Source: Gammaproteobacteria bacterium (GTDB lineage Bacteria; Pseudomonadota; Gammaproteobacteria; Chromatiales; Chromatiaceae). From it: a DNA stretch of 64,000 bases. Within the stretch, counting starts at the first letter, position 1, and the number at the start of each line of letters is the position of its first letter. Of this stretch, positions 12,315 to 26,231 are shown one piece after another. The notes beneath the pieces are model-generated. The model did no database searches, was not told the origin of the DNA, and saw only the letters and a list, made by a program, of their open reading frames with translations. The position numbers and the translations under genes are program-made. The stretch spans positions 1 through 64,000 of the forward strand of contig JANEMA010000001.1 of assembly GCA_024510845.1 (NCBI GenBank). Direction: 5' to 3'.

Positions 12315-13625
12315 GTGAAACCCGTCAAGGTAGGACTGCTGGGATTGGGAACCGTTGGTGGAGGCGCCCTCAACGTGCTGGTGCGAAATGCCGCCGAGAT
12401 TGCGCGGCGCGCCGGACGCGAGATCGTGGTCAGCCATGCCACGGCGCGGGAATACGATCCCTCGGCGCTGGAAGGACTGGATCGCGTACAGGTGAGCGAC
12501 GACGCCTTCTCGGTGGTGCGCGAGCCCGAGGTGGATATCGTGGTCGAGTTGATCGGCGGTTGTTCGCCGGCACGTGAGCTGGTGTTGGAGGCGATCGCGA
12601 ACGGCAAGCACGTGGCCACCGCCAACAAGGCGCTGATCGCTCTGCATGGCAACGAGATCTTCGCCGCTGCCCGGGAGAAAGGTGTGACCGTGGCCTTCGA
12701 GGCGGCGGTGGCCGGGGGTATCCCCATCGTCAAGGCGTTGCGCGAGGGTCTGGCGGCCAACCACATCGAGTGGATTGCCGGCATCATCAACGGCACCGGC
12801 AACTTCATTCTCACCGAGATGCGTGACAAGGGACGCGACTTCGCCGATGTGCTTGTCGAGGCGCAGGCACTGGGTTATGCCGAGGCCGATCCCACCTTCG
12901 ATGTCGAGGGTATCGATGCTGCGCACAAGCTCACTATCCTCGCCTCGCTGGCTTTTGGTATCCCGCTGCAGTTCGACCGCTGCCTAACCGAGGGCATCTC
13001 ACGAATCGAGCCCCAGGATGTGATATGGGCCGAAGAACTGGGTTACCGCATCAGGCATCTGGGGGTGACTCGAAAGACCGCCGAGGGCGTGGAGCTGCGG
13101 GTGCATCCAACCCTGATCCCCGAGCGGCGGTTGATCGCCAACGTGGATGGCGTGATGAACGCGGTACTGGTCAAGGGCGATGCCGTGGGGCCGACACTGT
13201 ATTACGGTGCGGGCGCAGGCTCGCTGCCTACTGCCTCGGCGGTGGTGGCCGACATCATCGACATCACCCGAACCCTGACTACCGATCCGGAGAACAGGGT
13301 GCCACACCTGGCCTTTCAGCCCGGCGAGCTGTCCGATCTGCCGGTATTGCCCATCGAGAAGATCGAGACCGCTTACTATCTGCGCATGACCGTGCAGGAT
13401 CGCCCCGGTGTGGTCGCGGCAGTGGCCGGTATCCTTGGTGAGACCGGTATCAGTATCGAGGCCATACACCAGAAGGAGCCTGCCAAGGGTGAGACCGAGG
13501 TGCCGGTGGTGATGCTCACCCATCGTGTGCGCGAGGCACAGATGAACGATGCCATTGCGCGCATCGAGGCACTCGACGCCATTGACGGGTCGGTCACCCG
13601 TATCCGGGTCGAAGCCCTGAGTTGA
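12315..13625 (+). CDS. hom: Homoserine dehydrogenase with C-terminal ACT domain
   Basis: VGLLGLGTVGGGALNVL, ELIGGCSPARELVLEAI, TANKALIALHG, IINGTGNFILTEM; GTG start. Confidence 0.96.
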   Translation: MKPVKVGLLGLGTVGGGALNVLVRNAAEIARRAGREIVVSHATAREYDPSALEGLDRVQVSDDAFSVVREPEVDIVVELIGGCSPARELVLEAIANGKHVATANKALIALHGNEIFAAAREKGVTVAFEAAVAGGIPIVKALREGLAANHIEWIAGIINGTGNFILTEMRDKGRDFADVLVEAQALGYAEADPTFDVEGIDAAHKLTILASLAFGIPLQFDRCLTEGISRIEPQDVIWAEELGYRIRHLGVTRKTAEGVELRVHPTLIPERRLIANVDGVMNAVLVKGDAVGPTLYYGAGAGSLPTASAVVADIIDITRTLTTDPENRVPHLAFQPGELSDLPVLPIEKIETAYYLRMTVQDRPGVVAAVAGILGETGISIEAIHQKEPAKGETEVPVVMLTHRVREAQMNDAIARIEALDAIDGSVTRIRVEALS

Positions 13626-14608
13626 TCCACTTGATCGTTCCAGGTCTGCGGGGATTCTTCCCCCGCTTTGCCGAGGTGGGAGAAGTCCCGTGTCTGCCCG
13701 CGCTCGAGACTCTGCTGGCGCGTGGCGAGCGCGGGCAGGGTGGCAGCAGCATTGCCGGGGCGGCTTTCGCTCTGTTCGGTGTCGATGCCGATCCTGTAGC
13801 GACCGCTGCCCTGTGTCATGCGGCCGATGTCGGGAATGCAGATGTGTCGCGTGTGTTGTTGCACGCCCATCCCGTGCACTTGGTACCCGACCGGGACCGG
13901 TTGCTGGCACTCGACTTTCATGCGCAGTCGTTATCGACTGAAGAGGCCACGGCCTTCGTCGAGGCCTTCAACCGGTATTTCGGTGAGAATGGGCTGGAAT
14001 TGCTCGCGCCCCATCCGGAACGCTGGTATCTCGCCGTCGAGCAGGTGCCTCGTGCATGTTTCCATCCGCTGGCCGATGTTCTCGGCCGCAACATCGATCA
14101 CTTTCTGCCGGAAGGTGATCAGGCCAGCTACTGGCGTGCTCTGCTCAATGAGGTACAGATGCTGTTCCACGGCCTGCCGGTCAACACCGAACGCGAGGCT
14201 CGCGGTCTGTGGCCGGTCAATGGTCTGTGGCTCAGTGGGCCTGGAAGGCTGCCGCTGGTGCATGGCGGGCGGATCGGCAGGTTGCTGGCAGAGCCCTCCT
14301 CTCCTCCGTTTGTGGAGAAGGCGGGGTGGGAGGGTGAGGTCTACGCCCTGTTCAGCGGACTCTTACGCTGTGCCCGGGTGACCGGTCCTGATCGGTTGTG
14401 GCTCGAGCTGGATCCGGGTCGTGCCGTACTCGATGGCGATTTCGTGGCCTGGTGTCAGGCCCTGCGGCGATTCGACGAACGGCTCGGCTCGCTGCTCGGT
14501 GAATCGCTGATCCTGTACGATGCCGCAGGCCAGACTTGGCACTGGCGCCCGGCGATGCGTTGGCGGATCTGGCGGCGCCCGCAACGGATCGTACCCGCTG
14601 CACGTTGA
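13622..14608 (+). CDS. RpfE/phosphoglycerate-mutase-like conserved protein
   Basis: TTG start overlaps the hom stop (TTGA); LPALETLLARG, HPVHLVPDRDRLLAL, EVQMLFHGLPVNTEREARGLWPVNGLWLSGPG. Confidence 0.7.
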   Translation: MIHLIVPGLRGFFPRFAEVGEVPCLPALETLLARGERGQGGSSIAGAAFALFGVDADPVATAALCHAADVGNADVSRVLLHAHPVHLVPDRDRLLALDFHAQSLSTEEATAFVEAFNRYFGENGLELLAPHPERWYLAVEQVPRACFHPLADVLGRNIDHFLPEGDQASYWRALLNEVQMLFHGLPVNTEREARGLWPVNGLWLSGPGRLPLVHGGRIGRLLAEPSSPPFVEKAGWEGEVYALFSGLLRCARVTGPDRLWLELDPGRAVLDGDFVAWCQALRRFDERLGSLLGESLILYDAAGQTWHWRPAMRWRIWRRPQRIVPAAR

Positions 14609-14611
14609 ACG

Positions 14612-14755
14612 GTGAGGCTTGCCCGGCAAGTGGTGGGCTTGCGATTGCTCGTGGGCGCGCGATGTCGTCTGGCCGAGGGTGATGATCTGACGTTGTTGGC
14701 AGGCAACTGTCAAGGCTACGGGAAGTGGTGTCGCCTGATCACCCATGTACGCTGA
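14612..14755 (+). pseudogene. Fragment of error-prone DNA polymerase DnaE2 (ImuC) PHP domain
   Basis: 47-aa reading LARQVVGLRLLVGARCRLAEGDDLTLLAGNCQGYGKWCRLITHVR matches the DnaE2 PHP-domain pattern (G-LLVG-E-RL--G--L-LLA-N-EGY-NLC-LIT-AR); nothing else of the gene nearby. Confidence 0.7.
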
Positions 14756-14806
14756 CCTGCCTGGCATCCGCTGTTCAGGTTGGCCGTTGCGGGATCGCCT
14801 TGATCT

Positions 14807-15814
14807 TCATACTCGATAGTAATCCCTGTACCACTCGACGAAGTGCGCCACGCCCTCTTCCACGCTGGTATCGGGTTTGTAGCCGAATTCGTGTGCCAGG
14901 TCGTCCACGTCGGCATAGGTGTCAGGCACATCACCGGGCTGCAGTGGCAGCAGTTCCTTTTTGGCCTCGTGGCCAAGGCACTTCTCCAGTGTCTCGATGT
15001 AGTGCATCAGCTCCACTGGGCGGTTGTTGCCGATGTTGTACAGTCGCCACGGGGCACGGCTGCTGGCATTGTCGGGATGGTTGGAGTCCCAGCCGGGGTC
15101 GGGTTGGGCCGGGTGATCGAGCACACGGATGACACCCTCGACGATGTCATCGATGTAGGTGAAATCACGCCGGTGTTTGCCGTAGTTGAATACTGGTATG
15201 GGTTCGCCTGCGAGGATCTTGCGTGTGAACAGGAACAGCGCCATGTCGGGTCGTCCCCAGGGACCATAGACGGTGAAGAAGCGAAGGCCGGTCGTGGGGA
15301 TGCCGTACAGATGGCTGTAGGTATGGGCCATCAGTTCGTTGGCCTTCTTGCTCGCCGCATACAGGCTGACCGGGTGATTGACGTTGTCGTGTATCGAGAA
15401 GGGCATGCAAGTGTTCGAGCCGTATACCGAGCTGGATGAGGCATACACCAGGTGTTCCACCTGACATTGGCGGCAGCCTTCGAGGATGTTACCGAAGCCG
15501 ACCAGGTTGCTGTCGATGTAGGCTGCCGGGTTCTCGATGGAATAGCGCACTCCAGCCTGAGCTGCGAGGTTGACCACCCGGTCGGGGCGGTATTTTACGA
15601 AGGTCTCGGTCATGGCCTCGCGGTCCTCGATACGTGCACGCACGTCGGTGAAGCCGGGATAGGCCAAGGTGCGGTGCAGGCGGGCCTCCTTGAGCGACAC
15701 ATCATAGTAGTCGTCCAGGGCATCCACACCGATGATCTCGTCGCCGCGATCGAGCAGGCGCAGGGTGAGTTGGTTGCCGATGAAACCAGCGCTGCCGGTG
15801 ATCAATACACGCAT
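14807..15814 (-). CDS. NAD-dependent epimerase, UDP-glucuronate 4-epimerase-like
   Basis: [77 protein letters not shown]. Confidence 0.93.
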   Translation of the reverse strand: MRVLITGSAGFIGNQLTLRLLDRGDEIIGVDALDDYYDVSLKEARLHRTLAYPGFTDVRARIEDREAMTETFVKYRPDRVVNLAAQAGVRYSIENPAAYIDSNLVGFGNILEGCRQCQVEHLVYASSSSVYGSNTCMPFSIHDNVNHPVSLYAASKKANELMAHTYSHLYGIPTTGLRFFTVYGPWGRPDMALFLFTRKILAGEPIPVFNYGKHRRDFTYIDDIVEGVIRVLDHPAQPDPGWDSNHPDNASSRAPWRLYNIGNNRPVELMHYIETLEKCLGHEAKKELLPLQPGDVPDTYADVDDLAHEFGYKPDTSVEEGVAHFVEWYRDYYRV

Positions 15815-16071
15815 GGGGTATTTCCTTGGCTGTGAAATTCGGGCGCCCGATACTAGCAGACAGGATAGTGATGCGCGCAGTACCACGGGTTGCCCCGATG
15901 CCGTCCGCCATCAGAACCGCCCGCCACCAGTCGTTCGGCCGTTGTTTTGAGCAGCCTGTGTGGGGATGGGCGGAGGATGCCGAGGGTAATGGCCGAGTTG
16001 CGTGTGTACGGTGTCGCTGGCATCGATCGTGCGAGTGCGTACGATTCTTGGGAACAGGGGAGTTCACCGCC

Positions 16072-16461
16072 TCAGGGCAGGCGCACCGGTTCCGGAGTGG
16101 CCCAGGCTGGGTCGCGGTATTCGGTGACCACGGTGGTATAGATGCCGCCACGTACGTTGAAGTCGGCGGTCATTCGCATGAAGCGTGGCCGGGTCGCGGC
16201 CACCAGATCGTCGAGGATGCGATTGATCACCGCCTCGTGGAAGGCACCCTCGTCGCGAAACGACCAGACATAGAGTTTGAGCGACTTGAGTTCCATGCAC
16301 AGTCGGTGGGGGACGTATTCGATGTGCAGTTCGGCAAAGTCCGGTTGCCCGGTCTTGGGGCACAGGCAGGTGAATTCCGGTACTCGAATGCGGATGGTGT
16401 AGTCACGTTCTGGCTGTGGGTTGTCGAAGGTTTCGAGATCCCTGCTGGGTGATGAAGGCAT
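16072..16461 (-). CDS. queF: NADPH-dependent 7-cyano-7-deazaguanine reductase
   Basis: [50 protein letters not shown]. Confidence 0.95.
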   Translation of the reverse strand: MPSSPSRDLETFDNPQPERDYTIRIRVPEFTCLCPKTGQPDFAELHIEYVPHRLCMELKSLKLYVWSFRDEGAFHEAVINRILDDLVAATRPRFMRMTADFNVRGGIYTTVVTEYRDPAWATPEPVRLP

Positions 16462-16688
16462 GGCGGCCACCGGATACGGAAATCGCGCATTATAGATGCT
16501 TGGGTGCCAAGTGAGCCAAGGGCAGTGGCGCAGGGTCTTTTCCATCCGACGGCCGAATAAGGGGTGGTTTGGATAGTGGTTCGGTGAAGGTTGATTTAAA
16601 ATTGCGCTAATTCAACGGGTTGCAACCTGTCTTCTCAGGTCCGGACGCCGCTTGTGCCACTGTTGGTGCTTCTGTATCTTTGCGGGTC

Positions 16689-19600
16689 ATGCGGCTGGAA
16701 AAGATAAAACTCGCAGGATTCAAGTCTTTCGTCGATCCCACCACGGTGCATTTCCCGAGCAACCTGGTGGGTATCGTCGGCCCCAACGGCTGTGGAAAAT
16801 CCAACGTGATCGACGCCGTTCGCTGGGTGATGGGCGAGAGTTCAGCGAAGATGCTGCGTGGCGAGTCGATGGCAGATGTCATCTTCAATGGGTCCTCCAC
16901 GCGCAAGCCGGTGGGTATGGCGAGCATCGAACTGATCTTCGACAACTGCGATGGCAGCGCAGGGGGGCAATATGCCCAGTATGCGCAGATCTCAGTCAAG
17001 CGTCAGGTCTCGCGCGACGGCCAGTCGCAATACCTTCTGAACGGTGTGCGGTGTCGCAGGCGTGACATCACCGATCTGTTTTTGGGTACCGGCCTGGGGC
17101 CGCGAAGCTATTCCATCATCGAACAGGGTATGATCTCGCGCATCATCGAGGCCAGGCCCGAAGAGTTGCGGGTCTATCTCGAGGAAGCGGCTTGGATCTC
17201 CAAGTACAAGGAACGCCGGCGCGAGACCGGGAACCGTATCCGGCATACCCGCGAGAATCTGGAGCGCCTGGACGATGTGCGCGAGGAGGTGCAGAAGCAG
17301 TTGCGTCACCTCGAGCGTCAGGCAGCCACTGCCAAGAGGTACAAGACACTCAAGGACGAAGAGCGTCGGGTTCGTGCCGAGTTGCTGGCCTTGCGTCTGT
17401 CGTCCATGCAGGAAGATGTGGTGCAACGCAATCGCCGTATCAGCGAGCTGGAGATTGCACTGGAGGCAGCGATTGCGCGTCAGCGCGAGGTCGAGGCCGA
17501 GATCGAGCAGCAACGCGAGGCGCATGGTGCGGCCAACGAGCACTTCAACGAGGCGCAGGGCCGTTTCTATGCCATCGGCTCGAGGATCGCACGTCTGGAA
17601 GAGGCCATCCAGTATGCGCGCGAGTCGCGCCGCCAGCAGGAGGTTGACCTGCAGCAGGCCGAGCGCGCGCTGGCCGAGGCGTGCGAACTGGGACAGCAGG
17701 ATCAGCGCCGTCTGCAACGGCTTGTCGGGGAACTGGAGCGAGACCGGCCGTGCCTGGAGGAGGCGCGCATGGTCGAGGAGGCCGCGCGCGAGCAGCTGGC
17801 GGCCGCCGAGGAGGCGATGGCGGCATGGCAGGTCGAATGGGATCACTTCAGTGAACAGGTGAACGAGCCGGCGCAGCAGGCACAGGTCGAGCGCACCCGC
17901 ATCAACTATTTCGAGCAGCAGGAGCAGCAGTTGCGGCGGCGCATCGAACGCAACCAGGATGAGCAGCGCCGCCTGTCCAATATCGAGCTGGAGGCCGAGA
18001 TCCGCGAGCTGTTGCGTCGCGAGGAAGAGGCCGGGGTGGCACTTGCCGATGTGCGTGAACAGACCGGGCAGGCGCGTGAGGATATCGAGCAGGCGCGTGC
18101 CGATATCCAGCAACGCCAGGATATGCTCGATCGTCTGCGTTCGGAGTTGCAGACGTTTCAGGGGCGGATGGCCTCCTTGCAGGCGTTGCAGCAGGCGGCA
18201 CGCGGCGAGGATGATGAGGCGTTCAACGAGTGGCTCTCGTGGCAGGGTCTGGAGGGTGCACGACGTCTGTTCGAGGACATCGAAGTCGATGGCCGCTGGC
18301 AACAGGCGGTGGAGGTAGCTCTGGGGCAGCACTTGCAGGCCGTGCTGGTGGACGATCTATCCGCGCATGCTGATGATGTCGAGGCACTGCTGGCTGCTGG
18401 CGCACGGCTGTTCGAGAATCGCGCAGGCCAGGTGGTTGCACGGCCCGGGACGCTCGCTTCGGTGGTGCGCGGCCCGATGGGGCCGATCGGTATTCTCGAT
18501 AGCATCTATCTGGCCGATGATTTGGCGCAGGCCATGGTTCGCCGTGGCGAACTGGGTGCGGACGAGTCCTTGATCACCTCCGAGGGTGTGCTGTTGGGCA
18601 ATGGCTGGCTGGTCGCGGCACGGGGCAACGAGGCCGAGCGGGGCATGCTGGCACGTGAGCGCGAGATTCACGAACTCAGTGAACGTGAGCGGGAACTGGC
18701 TCCGTGTATCGACGATCTGGAATGTCTGCTGGTCGAGGCGCGCGAGCGCCTGCGTCAGGCCGAGCGGACGCGCGAGGATGCACAGGCGCGGCAGGATGCC
18801 GGCGCGCGCGCTCTGGCCGATATCAAGGCTCTACTCTCGGGTAATCAGGCGCGTGCCGAACAGATTCGTCAGCGTCTGATTGGCCTGGAGGAGGAGGCCA
18901 CCGAGCTGAAGTTGCAGTTGCAGGAAGGCTCGGAACAGATCGAGGTAGCGCGCGAGGGCTTGCATGCGGCACTGGAGCGGGTGGCCGAACTGGAGCGTCG
19001 GCGTGAATCGCTGCAGGCCGAACGTGAATGCCAGCGCCTTCGCCTCGAAGAAGTGCGCCAGACTGCGAGTGCACGACATGCTGAAGTGCACGAACTGGCC
19101 TTGCGTATCGAGTCGATCCGCAGCACGGGGGACTCGCTGAGGTCCAGCATAGACCGGGTGCATTCACAGGTCACGCAGCTCGATCAGCGGGTAGCCGGGT
19201 TGCGTGAGGTGCTGGAACAGAGCAAGGCGCCGATGGGCGAGCAGCAGATCCAGCTCGAGACCCAGTTGCGGGAGCGTGTCGCTGCGGAGGCCCGGTTGGT
19301 CGAGGCGCGCAAGGTGCTGGAAGGCATCGATCATCGGCTGCGCGAGCTGGAACAATCGCGTCACGGTGTGGAGCAGCAGGTGCAGGAGGCGCGTATCACC
19401 CTGGATCAGGCACGCATGGCCCGCCAGGAGATCGTGGTACGTGCCGGCACCCTGCGCGAACAGTTGGGCGAGACCGGATTCGAATTCGGGGTCTTGTTCG
19501 AGGCGATGCCCGAGGACGCCAATGTTCAGGTCTGGCAAGAGCGTGCCGGGCAACTGACTGCGCGTATCCAGCGCCTGGGGCCGATCAATCTGGCGGCGAT

Positions 19601-20189
19601 CGACGAATTCCGCGAGCAGAGCGAGCGCATGGAGTATCTGGACCGTCAGCACGCGGATGTGAGCAAGTCGCTGGAGACGCTCGAAGAGGCCATCCGCAAG
19701 ATCGACCGCGAGACCCGAACCCGCTTCAAGGAGACCTTCGACAAGGTCGATACCGGTTTCAAGGATCTGTTCCCCAAACTGTTCGGTGGTGGCCACGCCT
19801 ATCTGGAACTGACCGGTGATGATTTGCTCGATACCGGTGTGACGGTGATGGCGTGCCCGCCAGGCAAGCGCAATTCATCCATTCACCTGTTGTCTGGTGG
19901 TGAGAAGGCGTTGACCGCGGTGGCGCTGGTGTTCTCCATCTTCCGCCTCAACCCGGCTCCCTTCTGCATGCTTGATGAGGTGGATGCGCCCCTGGACGAT
20001 GCCAACGTGGGTCGTTATTCGCAGCTGGTCGAGGAGATGTCCGAGTACGTGCAATTCATCTTCATTACCCACAACAAGGTAACCATGGAGATCGCCAACC
20101 AGCTGATGGGTGTGACCATGCACGAACCGGGAGTCTCCCGGCTGGTCTCTGTGGACGTGGAAGAGGCTGCCTCGCTGGCAGCAGTGTGA
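16689..20189 (+). CDS. smc: Chromosome partition protein SMC
   Basis: MRLEKIKLAGFKSFVDPT, GPNGCGKSNVIDAVRWVMGE, long coiled coil, LLSGGEKALTAVALVFSIF, CMLDEVDAPLDDANV. Confidence 0.97.
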   Translation: MRLEKIKLAGFKSFVDPTTVHFPSNLVGIVGPNGCGKSNVIDAVRWVMGESSAKMLRGESMADVIFNGSSTRKPVGMASIELIFDNCDGSAGGQYAQYAQISVKRQVSRDGQSQYLLNGVRCRRRDITDLFLGTGLGPRSYSIIEQGMISRIIEARPEELRVYLEEAAWISKYKERRRETGNRIRHTRENLERLDDVREEVQKQLRHLERQAATAKRYKTLKDEERRVRAELLALRLSSMQEDVVQRNRRISELEIALEAAIARQREVEAEIEQQREAHGAANEHFNEAQGRFYAIGSRIARLEEAIQYARESRRQQEVDLQQAERALAEACELGQQDQRRLQRLVGELERDRPCLEEARMVEEAAREQLAAAEEAMAAWQVEWDHFSEQVNEPAQQAQVERTRINYFEQQEQQLRRRIERNQDEQRRLSNIELEAEIRELLRREEEAGVALADVREQTGQAREDIEQARADIQQRQDMLDRLRSELQTFQGRMASLQALQQAARGEDDEAFNEWLSWQGLEGARRLFEDIEVDGRWQQAVEVALGQHLQAVLVDDLSAHADDVEALLAAGARLFENRAGQVVARPGTLASVVRGPMGPIGILDSIYLADDLAQAMVRRGELGADESLITSEGVLLGNGWLVAARGNEAERGMLAREREIHELSERERELAPCIDDLECLLVEARERLRQAERTREDAQARQDAGARALADIKALLSGNQARAEQIRQRLIGLEEEATELKLQLQEGSEQIEVAREGLHAALERVAELERRRESLQAERECQRLRLEEVRQTASARHAEVHELALRIESIRSTGDSLRSSIDRVHSQVTQLDQRVAGLREVLEQSKAPMGEQQIQLETQLRERVAAEARLVEARKVLEGIDHRLRELEQSRHGVEQQVQEARITLDQARMARQEIVVRAGTLREQLGETGFEFGVLFEAMPEDANVQVWQERAGQLTARIQRLGPINLAAIDEFREQSERMEYLDRQHADVSKSLETLEEAIRKIDRETRTRFKETFDKVDTGFKDLFPKLFGGGHAYLELTGDDLLDTGVTVMACPPGKRNSSIHLLSGGEKALTAVALVFSIFRLNPAPFCMLDEVDAPLDDANVGRYSQLVEEMSEYVQFIFITHNKVTMEIANQLMGVTMHEPGVSRLVSVDVEEAASLAAV

Positions 20190-20199
20190 TGGAAAGGTC

Positions 20200-23192
<2,993 letters not shown>

Positions 23193-23232
23193 GCTCTGCC
23201 ATGCACGGCAGGGTGGGGAATTCCGGGACACA

Positions 23233-23382
23233 ATGGGAGGTGTACCTCTTCATCACGAGGTAACTCCCGGCTGTATCTATCGCGTCCATGGCGACCGTAT
23301 CGAACTGTATGGTCAACGGGGCAACAGTCTGATTCTCTGTCGCTACCAGCCCAGAGCCAGAACGCAACACGACACACCCTGA
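23233..23382 (+). other. Possible small ORF (49 aa) of unknown family in the ligA-fcl gap
   Basis: MGGVPLHHEVTPGCIYRVHGDRIELYGQRGNSLILCRYQPRARTQHDTP; protein-like composition but unrecognised. Confidence 0.2.
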
Positions 23383-23790
23383 CCGCGATCTGTCGGACGT
23401 ATCCGAGCACCAGCCACTATATTCTGTTCATCGGCTGTTTCGGAGTCTGGACGTGGTCTCCATTATCAGGAACGGCGATCAAGTGGGGCTGAGGCAGGCC
23501 GGAGGAAGGAACTTGCAAGTCCTGGCATCCTTCACGGCTTACCCGTTGGTGGGTAACGGGCTTGATCGATAGGTTTTTCGGTGGGACCTGCTCTTGCCAT
23601 GTCGGTCATACCCGACAACGACTGAGAGAATTCCACTTCTCAAGGTGTGATGGGCTTCGCAAGCAGGGTGTGAGCATTCGAGAATTGTAAGTGCAGGAAA
23701 CAGGACAGGTGGGTGGCCCGTTACCGTGACCCATGTTTTTTACGATTTGTATGGGATTGTCATGAATGGGCCTTTGTCGGCATGCCGGTA

Positions 23791-24780
23791 TCATCGTTCT
23801 GCCGATTCATTTCTGACTTTTTGGCCTTGGCCGCACAGGCGATCGTGATTTTCCAGGTACCAGCGATAAGTATCGCGCAGGCCTTCTTCCAGGCCGATGC
23901 AGGGGTGCCAGCCCAAGGCGTTGATCCTGGTCGTATCCACCAGCTTGCGCGGAGTGCCGTCGGGCCTGGTAGGGTCGAAGGCCAGTTCACCCTGGTAACC
24001 GACCACACGGGCGATGGTCTCGGCCAGCTCGCGGATGCTCAGGTCCTGGCCGACACCAATGTTGACGTGCTCGGCATCGCTGTAGTGTTGCATAAGGAAC
24101 AGCAACGCTTTGGCCAGGTCGTCCACGTGCAGGAACTCGCGCAACGGCTTGCCCGTGCCCCATAACAGCACTTTGGATTCACCCCGTTCGTGTGCCTCAT
24201 ACATCTTGCGCATCATGGCAGGTACCACGTGCGACTTTTCCATGTCGAAGTTGTCTTCGGGGCCGTACAGGTTGGTCGGCATGGCCGAGATGAAGTCGTC
24301 ACCATGTTGCTTGCGGTAAGCCTGGCACAGCTTGATGCCGGTGATCTTGGCCACGGCATACCATTCGTTGGTGGGTTCCAGCGGGCCGCTGAGCAGGTAT
24401 TCCTCTTTCAGTGGTTGCGGGGCCAGCCTGGGGTAGATGCAGGTGCTGCCAAGGAACAGCAGTTTCTTTACGCCCATGCGATGCGCGGCATGGATGACGT
24501 TGGTTTCGATAGCCAGATTGTCGTAGAGAAAATCGGCCGGGTAGCTGTCGTTGGCCAGGATGCCGCCCACCCGCGCGGCGGCCAGAAAGACATAATCTGG
24601 CTGCTCCTGTTCGAAGAATGTCTCGACTTCGACCTGGCGGCGCAGGTCCAGCTCGGTGCTGGTACGGGTGAGAATATTGCTAAAGCCGGCGCGTTTCAGG
24701 GCACGCACGATGGCTGAGCCCACCATGCCGCAATGCCCGGCGACATGGACCCTGGCGCCGGTGTCATCCAGAAAGGCCAT
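23791..24780 (-). CDS. fcl: GDP-L-fucose synthase
   Basis: VHVAGHCGMVGSAIVRAL, FLAAARVGGILAND, LLFLGSTCIYP, YAVAKITGIKLCQAYR, GPEDNFD. Confidence 0.95.
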   Translation of the reverse strand: MAFLDDTGARVHVAGHCGMVGSAIVRALKRAGFSNILTRTSTELDLRRQVEVETFFEQEQPDYVFLAAARVGGILANDSYPADFLYDNLAIETNVIHAAHRMGVKKLLFLGSTCIYPRLAPQPLKEEYLLSGPLEPTNEWYAVAKITGIKLCQAYRKQHGDDFISAMPTNLYGPEDNFDMEKSHVVPAMMRKMYEAHERGESKVLLWGTGKPLREFLHVDDLAKALLFLMQHYSDAEHVNIGVGQDLSIRELAETIARVVGYQGELAFDPTRPDGTPRKLVDTTRINALGWHPCIGLEEGLRDTYRWYLENHDRLCGQGQKVRNESAER

Positions 24781-24790
24781 GTACCGTTCC

Positions 24791-25882
24791 TTATTCGTAG
24801 TGCTTGAAGGTCTTGAAGCCCTGGGTTTCGACCAAGTGATTGCACCGTGCCAGTGTCAGGTCGTTTTCCATCATCTCCTGTACCATCTCCTCGAAGGTGA
24901 TGCGTGGTTTCCAGCCCAGCTTTTCGCGGGCCTTGCTGGCGTCTCCCAGCAGGGTTTCCACCTCGGTGGGGCGGAAGTAACGCGGGTCCACCTCGACGAT
25001 ACAGTTGTCGTGCTGATCGTAGCCCCTTTCGTCCACGCCATTGCCTTCCCAGCGAATCTCCAGATCCACGTGGCGTGCGGCGATCTCGATGAACTGGCGT
25101 ACTGAATACTGTTTTCCGGTAGCAATGCAGAAATCTTCGGGTTCGTCCTGTTGCAGCATCAGCCATTGCATCTCGACATAGTCGCGGGCGTGTCCCCAGT
25201 CACGTTTTGCGTCCAGATTGCCCAGGTACAGTCGGTTCTGAAGACCCAGTCTGATGCGCGCCAGGGCGCGGGTGATCTTGCGGGTCACAAAGGTCTCGCC
25301 GCGGATGGGTGACTCATGGTTGAACAGGATGCCGTTGCAGGCGTAGAGGCCATAGGCCTCGCGGTAGTTCACCGTGATCCAGTAGGCGTACAGCTTAGCC
25401 GCGGCATAGGGTGAGCGCGGGTGGAAGGGGGTGGTCTCCTTCTGTGGGATTTCCTGCACTTTGCCGAACAGCTCGGAGGTCGAAGCCTGGTAGAAGCGTG
25501 TCTTGTCTTCCATGTCCAGGATGCGGATTGCCTCGAGCAGGCGCAGTGTGCCGATGGCGTCGGCATTGGCGGTGTATTCGGGTGATTCGAACGAGACGGC
25601 CACGTGGCTCTGTGCTGCCAAGTTGTAGATCTCGTCGGGCTGGATGGCCTGGATCACACGGATCAGGCTGGCCGAGTCGGTCATGTCGCCATAGTGCAGG
25701 ACGAAGCGCTGCTCCTCAATGTGCGGATCCTGATAGATGTGATCGATGCGGTCGGTGTTGAACAGTGAAGAGCGGCGTTTCAGGCCGTGGACCTCGTATC
25801 CCTTGTCCAACAGGAATTCGGCGAGATAGGCCCCATCCTGGCCGGTGATGCCGGTGATGAAGGCGGTTTTCTTGTGCGACAT
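24791..25882 (-). CDS. gmd: GDP-mannose 4,6-dehydratase
   Basis: [65 protein letters not shown]. Confidence 0.96.
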   Translation of the reverse strand: MSHKKTAFITGITGQDGAYLAEFLLDKGYEVHGLKRRSSLFNTDRIDHIYQDPHIEEQRFVLHYGDMTDSASLIRVIQAIQPDEIYNLAAQSHVAVSFESPEYTANADAIGTLRLLEAIRILDMEDKTRFYQASTSELFGKVQEIPQKETTPFHPRSPYAAAKLYAYWITVNYREAYGLYACNGILFNHESPIRGETFVTRKITRALARIRLGLQNRLYLGNLDAKRDWGHARDYVEMQWLMLQQDEPEDFCIATGKQYSVRQFIEIAARHVDLEIRWEGNGVDERGYDQHDNCIVEVDPRYFRPTEVETLLGDASKAREKLGWKPRITFEEMVQEMMENDLTLARCNHLVETQGFKTFKHYE

Positions 25883-25931
25883 GGATCGGTGGTGCCAGAA
25901 TTTTGGTGTGTGAACCATTTGGGTTGATCAA

Positions 25932-26231
25932 TCATCGAGTCTGAAACGATCGCCGAATGGTATCGCAAACTGTGCCTTGGCTGCTGTCCAGGTGATGGGC
26001 GGTTTCTTCCACTTGTGCGGTGAGGTTGCCTGATGCCATCCAGATCAGCTTGGTGAGAGTGTCATCTGTTGGGGAAGTGCTGCTTGTTCCGGATTGCCTT
26101 ACGACCCCGCTGTGCAGGGACTCAATGGCATTGAGCGGTGCAGGGTACCATAAAAATTCGCTGATACTGGTGGAATCTTGCTGAACTTCAGTGGAAACCG
26201 TGCGGAGCGCGCCATTGAAGTCGATGAACAT
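25932..26231 (-). pseudogene. IS256-family transposase C-terminal remnant
   Basis: LNAIESLHSGVVRQSGTSSTSPTDDTLTKLIWMASGNLTA corresponds to the IS256 TNAIESLN...R...FP-D-A--KLIWLA--NIT motif; degenerate, no N-terminal part. Confidence 0.7.

Noticed and set aside
16992-18332. 446-aa minus-strand ORF inside smc
   Set aside because: Antisense to the SMC coiled coil; Leu/Gln-rich artefact
23213-23240. gggaattccgggacacaatggg resembling the AATTCCGGGGACACCATAC motif near REP-type transposases
   Set aside because: Single short imperfect match with no transposase nearby; insufficient support
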